The position numbers and the translations under genes were made by a program. Positions 1 to 4,626 of a stretch of DNA of 12,803 bases are shown piece after piece (the stretch's first letter is position 1; each line of letters opens with the position of its first letter). This DNA comes from JBIOJM01 sp044450785 (lineage in GTDB: Bacteria; Planctomycetota; Planctomycetia; Isosphaerales; Isosphaeraceae), in assembly GCA_044450785.1 (NCBI GenBank), contig JBIOJM010000303.1, positions 1-12,803 on the forward strand, in the 5' to 3' direction. The notes below the pieces were generated by a model, which did no database searches, was not told where the DNA came from, and saw only the letters and a program-made list of their open reading frames with translations.

Positions 1-56
1 CGACGGCGGAGGTCGGGGCCGAAATCGCCCGGGATCGCTGGAGAGCGACCATCTGA
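1..56 (+). CDS. 3' end of an unidentified gene (partial)
   Basis: The reading frame that begins at base 3 is open from the window edge to a TGA at 54-56 and gives the C-terminal peptide TAEVGAEIARDRWRATI. Almost every codon ends in G or C, as in the confident genes of this window, and the composition (A, E, I, R, D, W) looks like a protein tail. The two other + frames are also open across this short span but give Arg/Gly/Pro-rich peptides with poorer codon use. The fragment is too short to name a family. The rest of the gene lies before the window. Confidence 0.5.
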   Translation, partial: TAEVGAEIARDRWRATI

Positions 57-358
57 TTCTGCGCCCAAGGATGGCTGCGCTGTAACGGCTATGAGGGAAA
101 CACCGAGGAGTATGGCGCACACGCGTGTGTTGGGGGAAAACAGCTCCCAGCCGCCCCGCCTTACGGGGATTGGAGTTACGTCTCATCGGATTTTGCTGCG
201 TCCGAACGTATTCGCGACACAACATCCTACAAGATTGTTACTTAGGGCGAGACGGGAGATTTTCCGGGCGATTCGTCTTCGAGAGGGTCACCAGACGACT
301 TTTCGGAGTGTTTCTGTCGAAAACACTGGATTTGCCAAGGATGCGGAGTTGGGGGGTA

Positions 359-382
359 CGTCGGAAGGACGGAGGACGGAGG
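359..382 (+). repeat. Purine-rich direct repeat, copy 1 (GGACGGA units)
   Basis: A 24-bp block built from the heptamer GGACGGA is identical to a second block at 593-616. Downstream of both copies a GACGA...CGGCCTTC sequence recurs (383-395 and 624-637), so the duplicated segment is longer than the identical core. Confidence 0.75.
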
Positions 383-592
383 ACGAACGGCCTTCGCCGG
401 TCAATAGTCCACAAACGGCCGTTCAAACCCGCACAATATCGGCGATGTCGATGGCCTGTCTTCATTCCGTAACTGATTTGGAAAATGATAGATCCGTCGA
501 ATGAGCTGTCGCAATCCGGTTTCAAGTGTGCGGACCTTGGTTTTGCGTGATCAAATGTCAAGTTGGAGACTGCCGCATGGAAGGGTGGAGGG

Positions 593-616
593 CGTCGGAA
601 GGACGGAGGACGGAGG
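593..616 (+). repeat. Purine-rich direct repeat, copy 2 (GGACGGA units)
   Basis: Second copy of the block at 359-382, 234 bp downstream and identical over 24 bp. The sequence after it continues as a looser run of the same units before CGGCCTTC. The seven-base periodicity suggests slippage of a tandem heptamer, followed by decay. Confidence 0.75.
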
Positions 617-656
617 GCCGAGGACGACCCGGCCTTCAGAGATCAGACGTTCGGAG

Positions 657-757
657 GCGCTCGCCAGTTGGTGCGCGCGATTGGATCACTTGCAGCGGTT
701 GCGTACTGTAAAGCTGGCCGCCCTACTCCGCGACCGGGCGCACCAACTTGCGATCGC
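657..757. repeat. 101-bp element with 23-bp imperfect inverted arms
   Basis: Bases 657-679 and the reverse complement of 735-757 match at 20 of 23 positions, including the unbroken 11-mer AGTTGGTGCGC (666-676; complement at 738-748). The 55-bp interior shows no reading frame of note. The arms could fold into a long hairpin in RNA or be the ends of a small non-autonomous mobile element. No flanking target-site duplication is visible. Confidence 0.6.
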
Positions 758-1043
758 ATCCAGCTTATTGACCCGCGGGCGCACACCTTCGACTCGTTCA
801 GCTACCTTAATTATGCGGCCTTTTTGCAGAAATGGAATGTAAAATTGGGTACATCCGATCAGAACATTATGTTGAGTAGTAAGTTGTGACGTTCTTATTT
901 TGGTTTTGGCGACCATTGCGCGGATCGATTCACCGCTGGGGGCTCGGTTCCTCTCTTCGTCGGTCGACGCCGACAGGCCTTCGCGGGCAGCGCAACAAAA
1001 GAGGGGTGAAGACAGCCCTGACATTTTCATCAGCCCACCCCGG

Positions 1044-1063
1044 CCCTCTCCCCTCGGAGAGGG
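1044..1063. repeat. 8-bp-stem hairpin (CCCTCTCC / GGAGAGGG)
   Basis: CCCTCTCC at 1044-1051 is complementary to GGAGAGGG at 1056-1063 with a 4-base loop. Related CCCTCTCC..GGAGAGGG hairpins recur between genes in many high-GC genomes, a point recalled from general knowledge and not tested here. There is no U-tract on either strand, so a classical intrinsic terminator is not supported. Confidence 0.55.
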
Positions 1064-1134
1064 AGCCAGAAACAGCGGGGCATCCTTTCGTCGTCCTTCC
1101 CAGGTGGTGATCAGCGCGAAGTCTCGGAATTTCG

Positions 1135-1182
1135 CGGGAGTGCGAGGCTCCGTCCGAGCCGGCGTCGCCGGGAGGGCGAGGC
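1135..1182. repeat. GGGAG(T/G)GCGAGGC direct repeat with an internal hairpin
   Basis: The 14-mer at 1135-1148 recurs at 1169-1182 with one mismatch, 34 bp apart. Between them GGCTC (1146-1150) pairs with GAGCC (1156-1160). The motif resembles short intergenic repeats seen in planctomycete genomes. That comparison is from memory. Confidence 0.45.
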
Positions 1183-1337
1183 CAGCTCACGCGACCCATA
1201 CTCAACCGGACACGCCAGTGAGGGTTTTCCAGTTGCTGGGGCTGCGTCACCCGATTTTTTGGTGGAGTCCCTCCGGCGTTCGGGGTAACATGCGGAGGAG
1301 GACAATTGGTGTCGAAGCGACTTGCCGGACTCGAGCC

Positions 1338-1640
1338 ATGCGACGAACCGGAATCTTGCAGATCCTCGTGATCATCGCAGTCACCCGCTATTTCGTGCTC
1401 GGGTTGCATTCGACGGCTCATGAGCATGCACGGGCCCGGTCCGACAATACCCACATTCTGTCGGGGCAGGCCGTCTTCGTGATTGCCGGAATCGGTTGCG
1501 TGGCGATATTCGGTTATGTGTTGAACCGCTGCTTCAACCATTCCCGCGGTACGAGTGCCCATCGAACCATGAACAACGGCGCTTCCGTGCCCTCCGATTT
1601 TCGGGACCATCCGATGCGAGACCGCTGGCTGGATGGCTAG
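1338..1640 (+). CDS. Small two-span membrane protein, unknown function
   Basis: A 100-residue protein with two hydrophobic segments, about residues 6-23 (ILQILVIIAVTRYFVLGL) and 45-62 (AVFVIAGIGCVAIFGYVL). The loop between them is rich in histidine (H24, H28, H30, H39), followed by a polar tail with further histidines (H68, H75, H91). Codon use becomes gene-like from about 1330 onward, so the long upstream extension of the frame is probably not translated. The start is uncertain. ATG 1338 has no clear Shine-Dalgarno sequence. An in-frame ATG at 1290 would add 16 residues. A strong GGAGGAGGA (1294-1302) sits six bases before a GTG at 1309, but that GTG is in another frame that stops after 20 codons, so a frameshift near the start is possible. 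No family recognised. It converges on the gene at 1685-2275. Confidence 0.5.
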   Translation: MRRTGILQILVIIAVTRYFVLGLHSTAHEHARARSDNTHILSGQAVFVIAGIGCVAIFGYVLNRCFNHSRGTSAHRTMNNGASVPSDFRDHPMRDRWLDG

Positions 1641-1684
1641 GGTTTGTGCACCAATGTCCAGGCAGGCGTGATGAGCCTCGAAGC

Positions 1685-2275
1685 TCAGCCGATCGCTGAA
1701 GGGTTGGCGCCGAGCCGGGCAAAATGTCGCGCGATCACTCCTCCCAGGTAAGCGAAGAGCAACGCCCAGACTGAGTGCCCGATCAATTGGAACGGCTTGG
1801 ATCGAGTGACGTCGAAGTCATTGGCGACGAAGAAGCCGGCCTTCGCGTTATCGATCGTAGTCCAGTGCTCCCAGATGTTGGCCGGCGGAGAGGGGGGACC
1901 TTCGAACGGACTAGCGAGACCAACCTTGGCAACGTCGTCGCTGACCATGGCCGTTCGCTCAGGCGCGGCGACGCGGGGATAGATCAGGTCAAGACACGCC
2001 GTCGTGAAGAGATAAGGAGAAACTGCGCTCTCGAACCACGGTCCGAAATTCAAAAGCATGTAAAACCAACCGCAAACCGCGAACCCCGCCCAGAACTGCC
2101 GGGCCAATCCTCGATGAAATAACGCACCCAATAAACTCACCACCAGCACACCGATGGTCATCGTAAAGAGCAAGCTGGCCCAGAGCTTGCTGGGATGTCG
2201 CAGAGCTGCCAAACCCACACCGATGACAAAGATGATCCCCATCAACCAGGCGATTGAGAAGCGAGGGCGCCTCAT
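1685..2275 (-). CDS. Planctomycete-type four-span membrane protein, unknown function
   Basis: A 196-residue protein that opens with MRRPRFSIAWLMGIIFVIGV, the kind of N-terminus (a short basic RPRFS stretch followed at once by a hydrophobic segment) common in planctomycete membrane proteins of unknown role. Hydrophobic segments lie at about residues 8-25, 31-52, 60-78 and 162-184. The polar stretch 85-160 between spans three and four should lie on one side of the membrane. The ATG at 2275 is preceded by GGAG seven bases upstream. The gene is on the same strand as the DUF1697 gene but about 340 bp downstream of it with a transposase remnant between, so it is probably a separate unit. The reading frame is intact. 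I do not recognise a catalytic motif, and no function should be assigned. Confidence 0.8.
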   Translation of the reverse strand: MRRPRFSIAWLMGIIFVIGVGLAALRHPSKLWASLLFTMTIGVLVVSLLGALFHRGLARQFWAGFAVCGWFYMLLNFGPWFESAVSPYLFTTACLDLIYPRVAAPERTAMVSDDVAKVGLASPFEGPPSPPANIWEHWTTIDNAKAGFFVANDFDVTRSKPFQLIGHSVWALLFAYLGGVIARHFARLGANPSAIG

Positions 2276-2442
2276 CAGGTCGCTCCGTCAGAAAAATCGG
2301 TGTCAGTTCATGATTTCCCGCGCGGTGCGGATCGCCGGCACCGCGGTCACTCGGAGGGCATTTTCGTGACTGGCGGCTTGACTGCGTCGGGTTCATAGAA
2401 GGCGTTGGTATGATGCCACGGGGTCGGGATTAAAAACGAGAG

Positions 2443-2562
2443 TCAAGACGCTTTCGCGGCATGCCTTCGAGGTCGACCGCGGGGGCGGAGCCTCGATTCC
2501 AGCCCCAGCCGAGCAGCGATCCTCATCTGCCAGGGCACCGCGCCGAACGGCTGGTTACGCAT
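2443..2562 (-). pseudogene. C-terminal remnant of a REP-associated tyrosine transposase (RAYT)
   Basis: The - strand reads RNQPFGAVPWQMRIAARLGL followed by ESRLRPRGRPRRHAAKAS and a stop. This matches the usual C-terminus of RAYT / Y1-transposase-like proteins (pattern RGxPFGxxxWxxxxAxRLGLESxLRPRGRPRK), which follows the HUH/Y1 catalytic domain. Only this tail is visible. The catalytic HUH motif and tyrosine are absent, and upstream the frame runs into the 3' end of the DUF1697 gene. It is therefore a dead fragment of a gene that was once about 200 residues or more. The family match is recalled from motif shape, not from a search. The rest of 2276-2611 shows nothing else I can name. Confidence 0.6.
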
Positions 2563-2611
2563 GACTGCCAATCTACCAATGAGGCGCGATCCTGTCCCCC
2601 GCGCATTCAAG

Positions 2612-3154
2612 TTAATCAGGATATTTTGCAGAGAGCTTCCGTACCGTGGTGGCGTTTCGCAAGGTCGCCGCCATTCCGAGCAGCTTCTCGAGCATCGCAC
2701 CGTTGAACGCGGACTCGCTGAACTTCTTGCGACATAACCAGTAGACTTCGCGCCCCTGGATGTGGAAGTCGTCATCCTCGGTCCGAAAGGACATCAGCTT
2801 CTGCTCCGCCTCGCCGCTCGGCTGCGCCGGCAAGAATGCGATGTACAGCGCGTGATAGTCTGCCTCGAGCTCAGAGGTCATGAAGGGCCGGCACTGCGCA
2901 ATATTCGCCAGTTCGGAGGCGGACCTGATGAATATTCTGACTTCATAGCCCAGCGATTCCTGAAGCTGGCTCTCGATCTTCTTCTCGAGCCTTTGGGCGG
3001 TCGTGGCCCGTGACTCGAAGATGACATTCCCGCTGGCGATGAATGTCTCGACGTTCGAGAACCCGAGCGGCTCGAACGCCTTGCGGAGGAAATCCATCTT
3101 GACGGTACGACCGCCGACATTGATTGCGCGGAGAAAAGCAATGAATCGTGGCAT
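2612..3154 (-). CDS. DUF1697 family protein
   Basis: A 180-residue protein starting MPRFIAFLRAINVGGRTVKM. The N-terminal 'ryiaFLRgINVGGr.vkM..Lr..fe.lGf.nV.TyiaSGNviFes' block, matched here by residues 3-50, is the hallmark of DUF1697 (PF08002). The length is normal for the family. The biochemical role is unknown. The structure-based view is a compact alpha/beta fold, and I see no recognised catalytic residues. The frame is open for 86 more codons upstream, but that part is Arg/Gly-rich and antisense to the neighbouring membrane gene. The family N-terminus fixes the start at ATG 3154. That ATG lies five bases after the stop of the upstream membrane protein gene, which implies co-transcription and likely translational coupling. 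Confidence 0.85.
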   Translation of the reverse strand: MPRFIAFLRAINVGGRTVKMDFLRKAFEPLGFSNVETFIASGNVIFESRATTAQRLEKKIESQLQESLGYEVRIFIRSASELANIAQCRPFMTSELEADYHALYIAFLPAQPSGEAEQKLMSFRTEDDDFHIQGREVYWLCRKKFSESAFNGAMLEKLLGMAATLRNATTVRKLSAKYPD

Positions 3155-3159
3155 CGTGA

Positions 3160-3582
3160 TCACCGCTTGGGCGGCGAGATCTCCCGGCGGACGTCCCGGC
3201 CGATCCAGGCCCCGCCGATCAGCCCGAGGATGACCGCCAGCCCGAGCATGGGGGCCCCGCCTGATGAGAACTTGGCCCCCAGCATCGCCGGCTCGAACAG
3301 GAGCATGCACGACACGAAAAAAACGACCATAACGGCCAGCCCGACGATTGCATCGCCCGCCATGCCGAGCCGCTGGTACAGTCCTCGCCCGGCCCAGACG
3401 ACGACTCCGCACGCGAACCCCATCGCGAAGATGGCGGCGGCGAACCCCGCCGCCTCGCCCCAGACCGCCTCACCGGCGGCACCACGGACGACGGCGCGGA
3501 TCAGCTTGACCACCGTGGCGAGCGAGAGCACCACGCCCCCGAAAAGACCGAACTGCCACCAGCGCAAGGCTCGCATAGCCAT
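3160..3582 (-). CDS. Four-span membrane protein, unknown function
   Basis: A 140-residue, strongly hydrophobic protein with likely membrane segments at about residues 9-30, 43-65, 76-97 and 109-128. A short basic C-terminus (GRDVRREISPPKR) probably lies in the cytoplasm. Ala, Gly and Val dominate the spans. No family motif is recognised. The start chosen is ATG 3582, preceded by AAAGAG. A second in-frame ATG two codons later is equally possible. It sits 115 bp downstream of the SUKH gene and five bases upstream of the DUF1697 start, so it is the first gene of a tight pair with DUF1697. Codon use is the normal high-GC pattern of the window. Confidence 0.75.
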   Translation of the reverse strand: MAMRALRWWQFGLFGGVVLSLATVVKLIRAVVRGAAGEAVWGEAAGFAAAIFAMGFACGVVVWAGRGLYQRLGMAGDAIVGLAVMVVFFVSCMLLFEPAMLGAKFSSGGAPMLGLAVILGLIGGAWIGRDVRREISPPKR

Positions 3583-3602
3583 ACTCTTTCAGGTTGCCTG
3601 AC

Positions 3603-3686
3603 GCCACCGCTCAGCGTGCCGCGCCGCGCCGCCGAGCGCTCGGTGTCGCTCCGACCAGAGCGCACCGCGGTGGCTGGAGCCCACCG
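3603..3686. repeat. Nested dyads between the SUKH and membrane protein genes
   Basis: GCCACCGC (3603-3610) pairs with GCGGTGGC (3667-3674), and a perfect 12-bp palindrome CCGAGCGCTCGG (3632-3643) lies almost exactly in the middle. A competing hairpin pairs CGGTGG (3668-3673) with CCACCG (3681-3686), about 12 bases after the SUKH stop codon on the - strand. A perfect 10-mer CACCGCGGTG (3663-3672) overlaps both. This could act as a terminator-like structure after SUKH, a REP-like element, or an operator for the downstream pair. No U-run follows. Confidence 0.5.
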
Positions 3687-3697
3687 TCATGCCACTC

Positions 3698-4132
3698 TCA
3701 GGCGTCGGGGCAGACATGGCCCAAGGCTCGTATGAAATCCGCAAAATCCTTGGAAATAACAACTGCGTGATCGGCTTCCATCGGAATGAAGGGGACCATC
3801 ACAATTGCCCACGGCACTCCATCTCGAGTGTCGAAGGCCAATAGCTCAACGCCGCCGTTGGAGCCGAACCCGAAGAAACCAGGCAGAAACACCTCGACTT
3901 GGTAGCCTTTGTTTGACTCAACTACATCCTCGGCCCGCCAAAGCTGGAACCACCCCGGTTGAACACCGAGATTGCCTTCTCCTCCATTTCCGAAGGCGAG
4001 GAGGTCAAGATAGTCTGAAGGCAGACCTTTCGGCGCGAGGGCCGCGAGGCTTGCGAGTGCGTCTGAGGATGCAGGACGCCTGCGCACCTGCCAACCATCC
4101 AGTCCGCCCCGTAGCGCCGCTTCGATGTCCAT
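3698..4132 (-). CDS. SUKH / SMI1-KNR4 family protein
   Basis: A 144-residue protein with the SUKH pattern: GLPSDYLDLLAFGNGGEGNL near residues 36-55 (family 'LP.dY..fl...nGgeg'), then FGFGSNGGVELLAFDTRDG in the middle and a C-terminal VVISKDFADFI. The length is typical of a single-domain member. SUKH proteins are best known as immunity proteins of contact-dependent and polymorphic toxin systems. Many lone copies in planctomycetes have no known partner, and no large toxin gene is visible here. ATG 4132 is preceded by AAGGA. The ribosome-binding region and first codons overlap the out-of-frame continuation of the truncated toxin, so the gene starts where toxin homology ends. Transcription could come from the antitoxin promoter at 4502-4530. 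Confidence 0.8.
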   Translation of the reverse strand: MDIEAALRGGLDGWQVRRRPASSDALASLAALAPKGLPSDYLDLLAFGNGGEGNLGVQPGWFQLWRAEDVVESNKGYQVEVFLPGFFGFGSNGGVELLAFDTRDGVPWAIVMVPFIPMEADHAVVISKDFADFIRALGHVCPDA

Positions 4133-4149
4133 GTTCCTTGCCGCCCAAC

Positions 4150-4263
4150 AAGATGGGCCGGGTCCCGCTGGAACAGCCGGTACGCCTCCCGCGCCTGCCG
4201 CTGGACGTGGGCTGGCAGGGCTTCGTACAGCGCGCGGAACCGCCGAGTGGTGCGCGAGTTCAT
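4150..4263 (-). pseudogene. Truncated RelE/ParE-like toxin
   Basis: Translation from ATG 4263 gives MNSRTTRRFRALYEALPAHV and continues QRQAREAYRLFQRDPAHL (about 38 residues). This is the N-terminal third to half of a small RelE/ParE-superfamily toxin of the kind partnered with the antitoxin at 4260-4478. Intact relatives are about 90 residues and continue with a beta-sheet carrying 'HPSLxFKRV...YSVRIGLNYRALGV...WFWIGSH'. None of that follows here: after PAHL the frame reads VGRQGTWTSKRRYG and runs antiphase through the SUKH gene to a stop at 3922. The ATG overlaps the antitoxin stop (ATGA), as in intact pairs. Loss of the catalytic sheet should make the product inactive. The family description is from memory. 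Confidence 0.7.
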
Positions 4264-4478
4264 AGACGGTCCGGGTCCAGCTCCATGGTCAAACCAGCAC
4301 GATGCTCCGCGAGCGCCTCGGCGGCCAGCCGCGAGAGTTTGTCGCCAGACACGGCGATCGCGCGGTCGAAGTCGTCTTCCGCGGCGAGTTCGGCGAGCAA
4401 GCGGGACGCCAGCAGTTCTTGCTCGGCCGACGCCAGCTTGGATGCCTCGGCAAACGCCCGTTCGAGTAGCGTCGTCAT
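4260..4478 (-). CDS. Type II antitoxin-like protein (addiction module)
   Basis: A 72-residue, acidic, helical protein: MTTLLERAFAEASKLASAEQ, then ELLASRLLAELAAEDDFDRAI and a C-terminal ALAEHRAGLTMELDPDRL. This is the shape of the small antitoxins paired with RelE/ParE-like toxins in planctomycetes and cyanobacteria, where 'T.lleeA...a..Lp..EQd.lA..ll.EL..e..fd.a.a.s.d.L..la.eAlaEhraG.t..LDPd.L' recurs. The C-terminus normally wraps the toxin. ATG 4478 is chosen because a near-perfect AAAGGAGGATG lies just upstream. The stop overlaps the toxin start by four bases. The upstream promoter and inverted repeat suggest self-regulation. The partner toxin is broken, so the antitoxin is either an orphan or acts only on its own operon or on related toxins elsewhere. 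Confidence 0.8.
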   Translation of the reverse strand: MTTLLERAFAEASKLASAEQELLASRLLAELAAEDDFDRAIAVSGDKLSRLAAEALAEHRAGLTMELDPDRL

Positions 4479-4494
4479 GGCGACATCCTCCTTT

Positions 4495-4519
4495 CCGCAG
4501 CATTGTACCGATGCTGCGG
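4495..4519. promoter_or_regulatory. Candidate operator: 9-bp-arm inverted repeat across the -10
   Basis: CCGCAGCAT (4495-4503) is perfectly complementary to ATGCTGCGG (4511-4519) around a 7-bp centre. The repeat straddles the -10 hexamer of the antitoxin promoter and ends just before the Shine-Dalgarno sequence. Its position and perfect symmetry are what is expected of an autoregulatory site bound by an antitoxin or toxin-antitoxin complex. The binding protein is inferred. Confidence 0.65.
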
Positions 4520-4530
4520 TCGGGAACCAA
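4502..4530 (-). promoter_or_regulatory. Sigma70-like promoter of the antitoxin operon
   Basis: On the - strand TTGGTT (4530-4525) is followed by a 17-bp spacer and TACAAT (4507-4502), five of six matches to the -10 consensus. A start about seven bases downstream would give a leader of under 20 bases that begins almost at the AAAGGAGG ribosome site. Confidence 0.6.
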
Positions 4531-4626
4531 GGGCCGGAGGGCGCGGGTCTTCGTCTCCGCCCGCCAAACCGGGCGATCGAACGCGACGGGAAAGAGGAGC
4601 GTGGCGGGAATACCATCGTGCCGCGA

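Larger units (their letters stand above)
57..1337. other. Long gene-free, repeat-rich intergenic region
   Basis: About 1.3 kb in which I find no convincing gene. Open frames of 60-140 codons exist on both strands but have mixed third-position bases, no clear ribosome binding site and Arg/Ser/Pro-rich products typical of non-coding high-GC DNA. What is present: a duplicated purine-rich repeat (359-382, 593-616), a 101-bp element with long imperfect inverted arms (657-757), a strong short hairpin (1044-1063) and a direct repeat with a hairpin (1135-1182). Minor dyads are AGTGTTT/AAACACT (307-313, 321-327), AACGGCCGTT (414-423) and CCCCG/CGGGG (154-158, 164-168). The stretch around 820-910 is clearly more A+T-rich than its surroundings. 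Confidence 0.6.

Noticed and set aside
154..168. CCCCG-CCTTA-CGGGG hairpin sharing the core CGCCTTACGGG with 12414-12425
   Set aside because: Only about 11 bases are shared and the contexts differ; most likely chance in GC-rich DNA.
238..561. A 107-codon - strand open frame in the first intergenic region
   Set aside because: It runs across the purine-rich repeat, has unbiased third positions and no recognisable start signal.
359..616. CRISPR array
   Set aside because: Only two copies, 234 bp apart, low-complexity and without regular spacers.
750..757. GCGATCGC octamer (HIP1-like)
   Set aside because: A single copy, part of the inverted-repeat arm; no sign of the high frequency seen in cyanobacteria.
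657..757. Complete insertion sequence
   Set aside because: Too short to encode a transposase, and I see no target-site duplication at the ends.
3155..3412. N-terminal extension of the DUF1697 protein by 86 codons
   Set aside because: The extension overlaps the membrane protein gene in another frame and is Arg/Gly-rich; DUF1697 proteins begin at the FLRAINVGG block.
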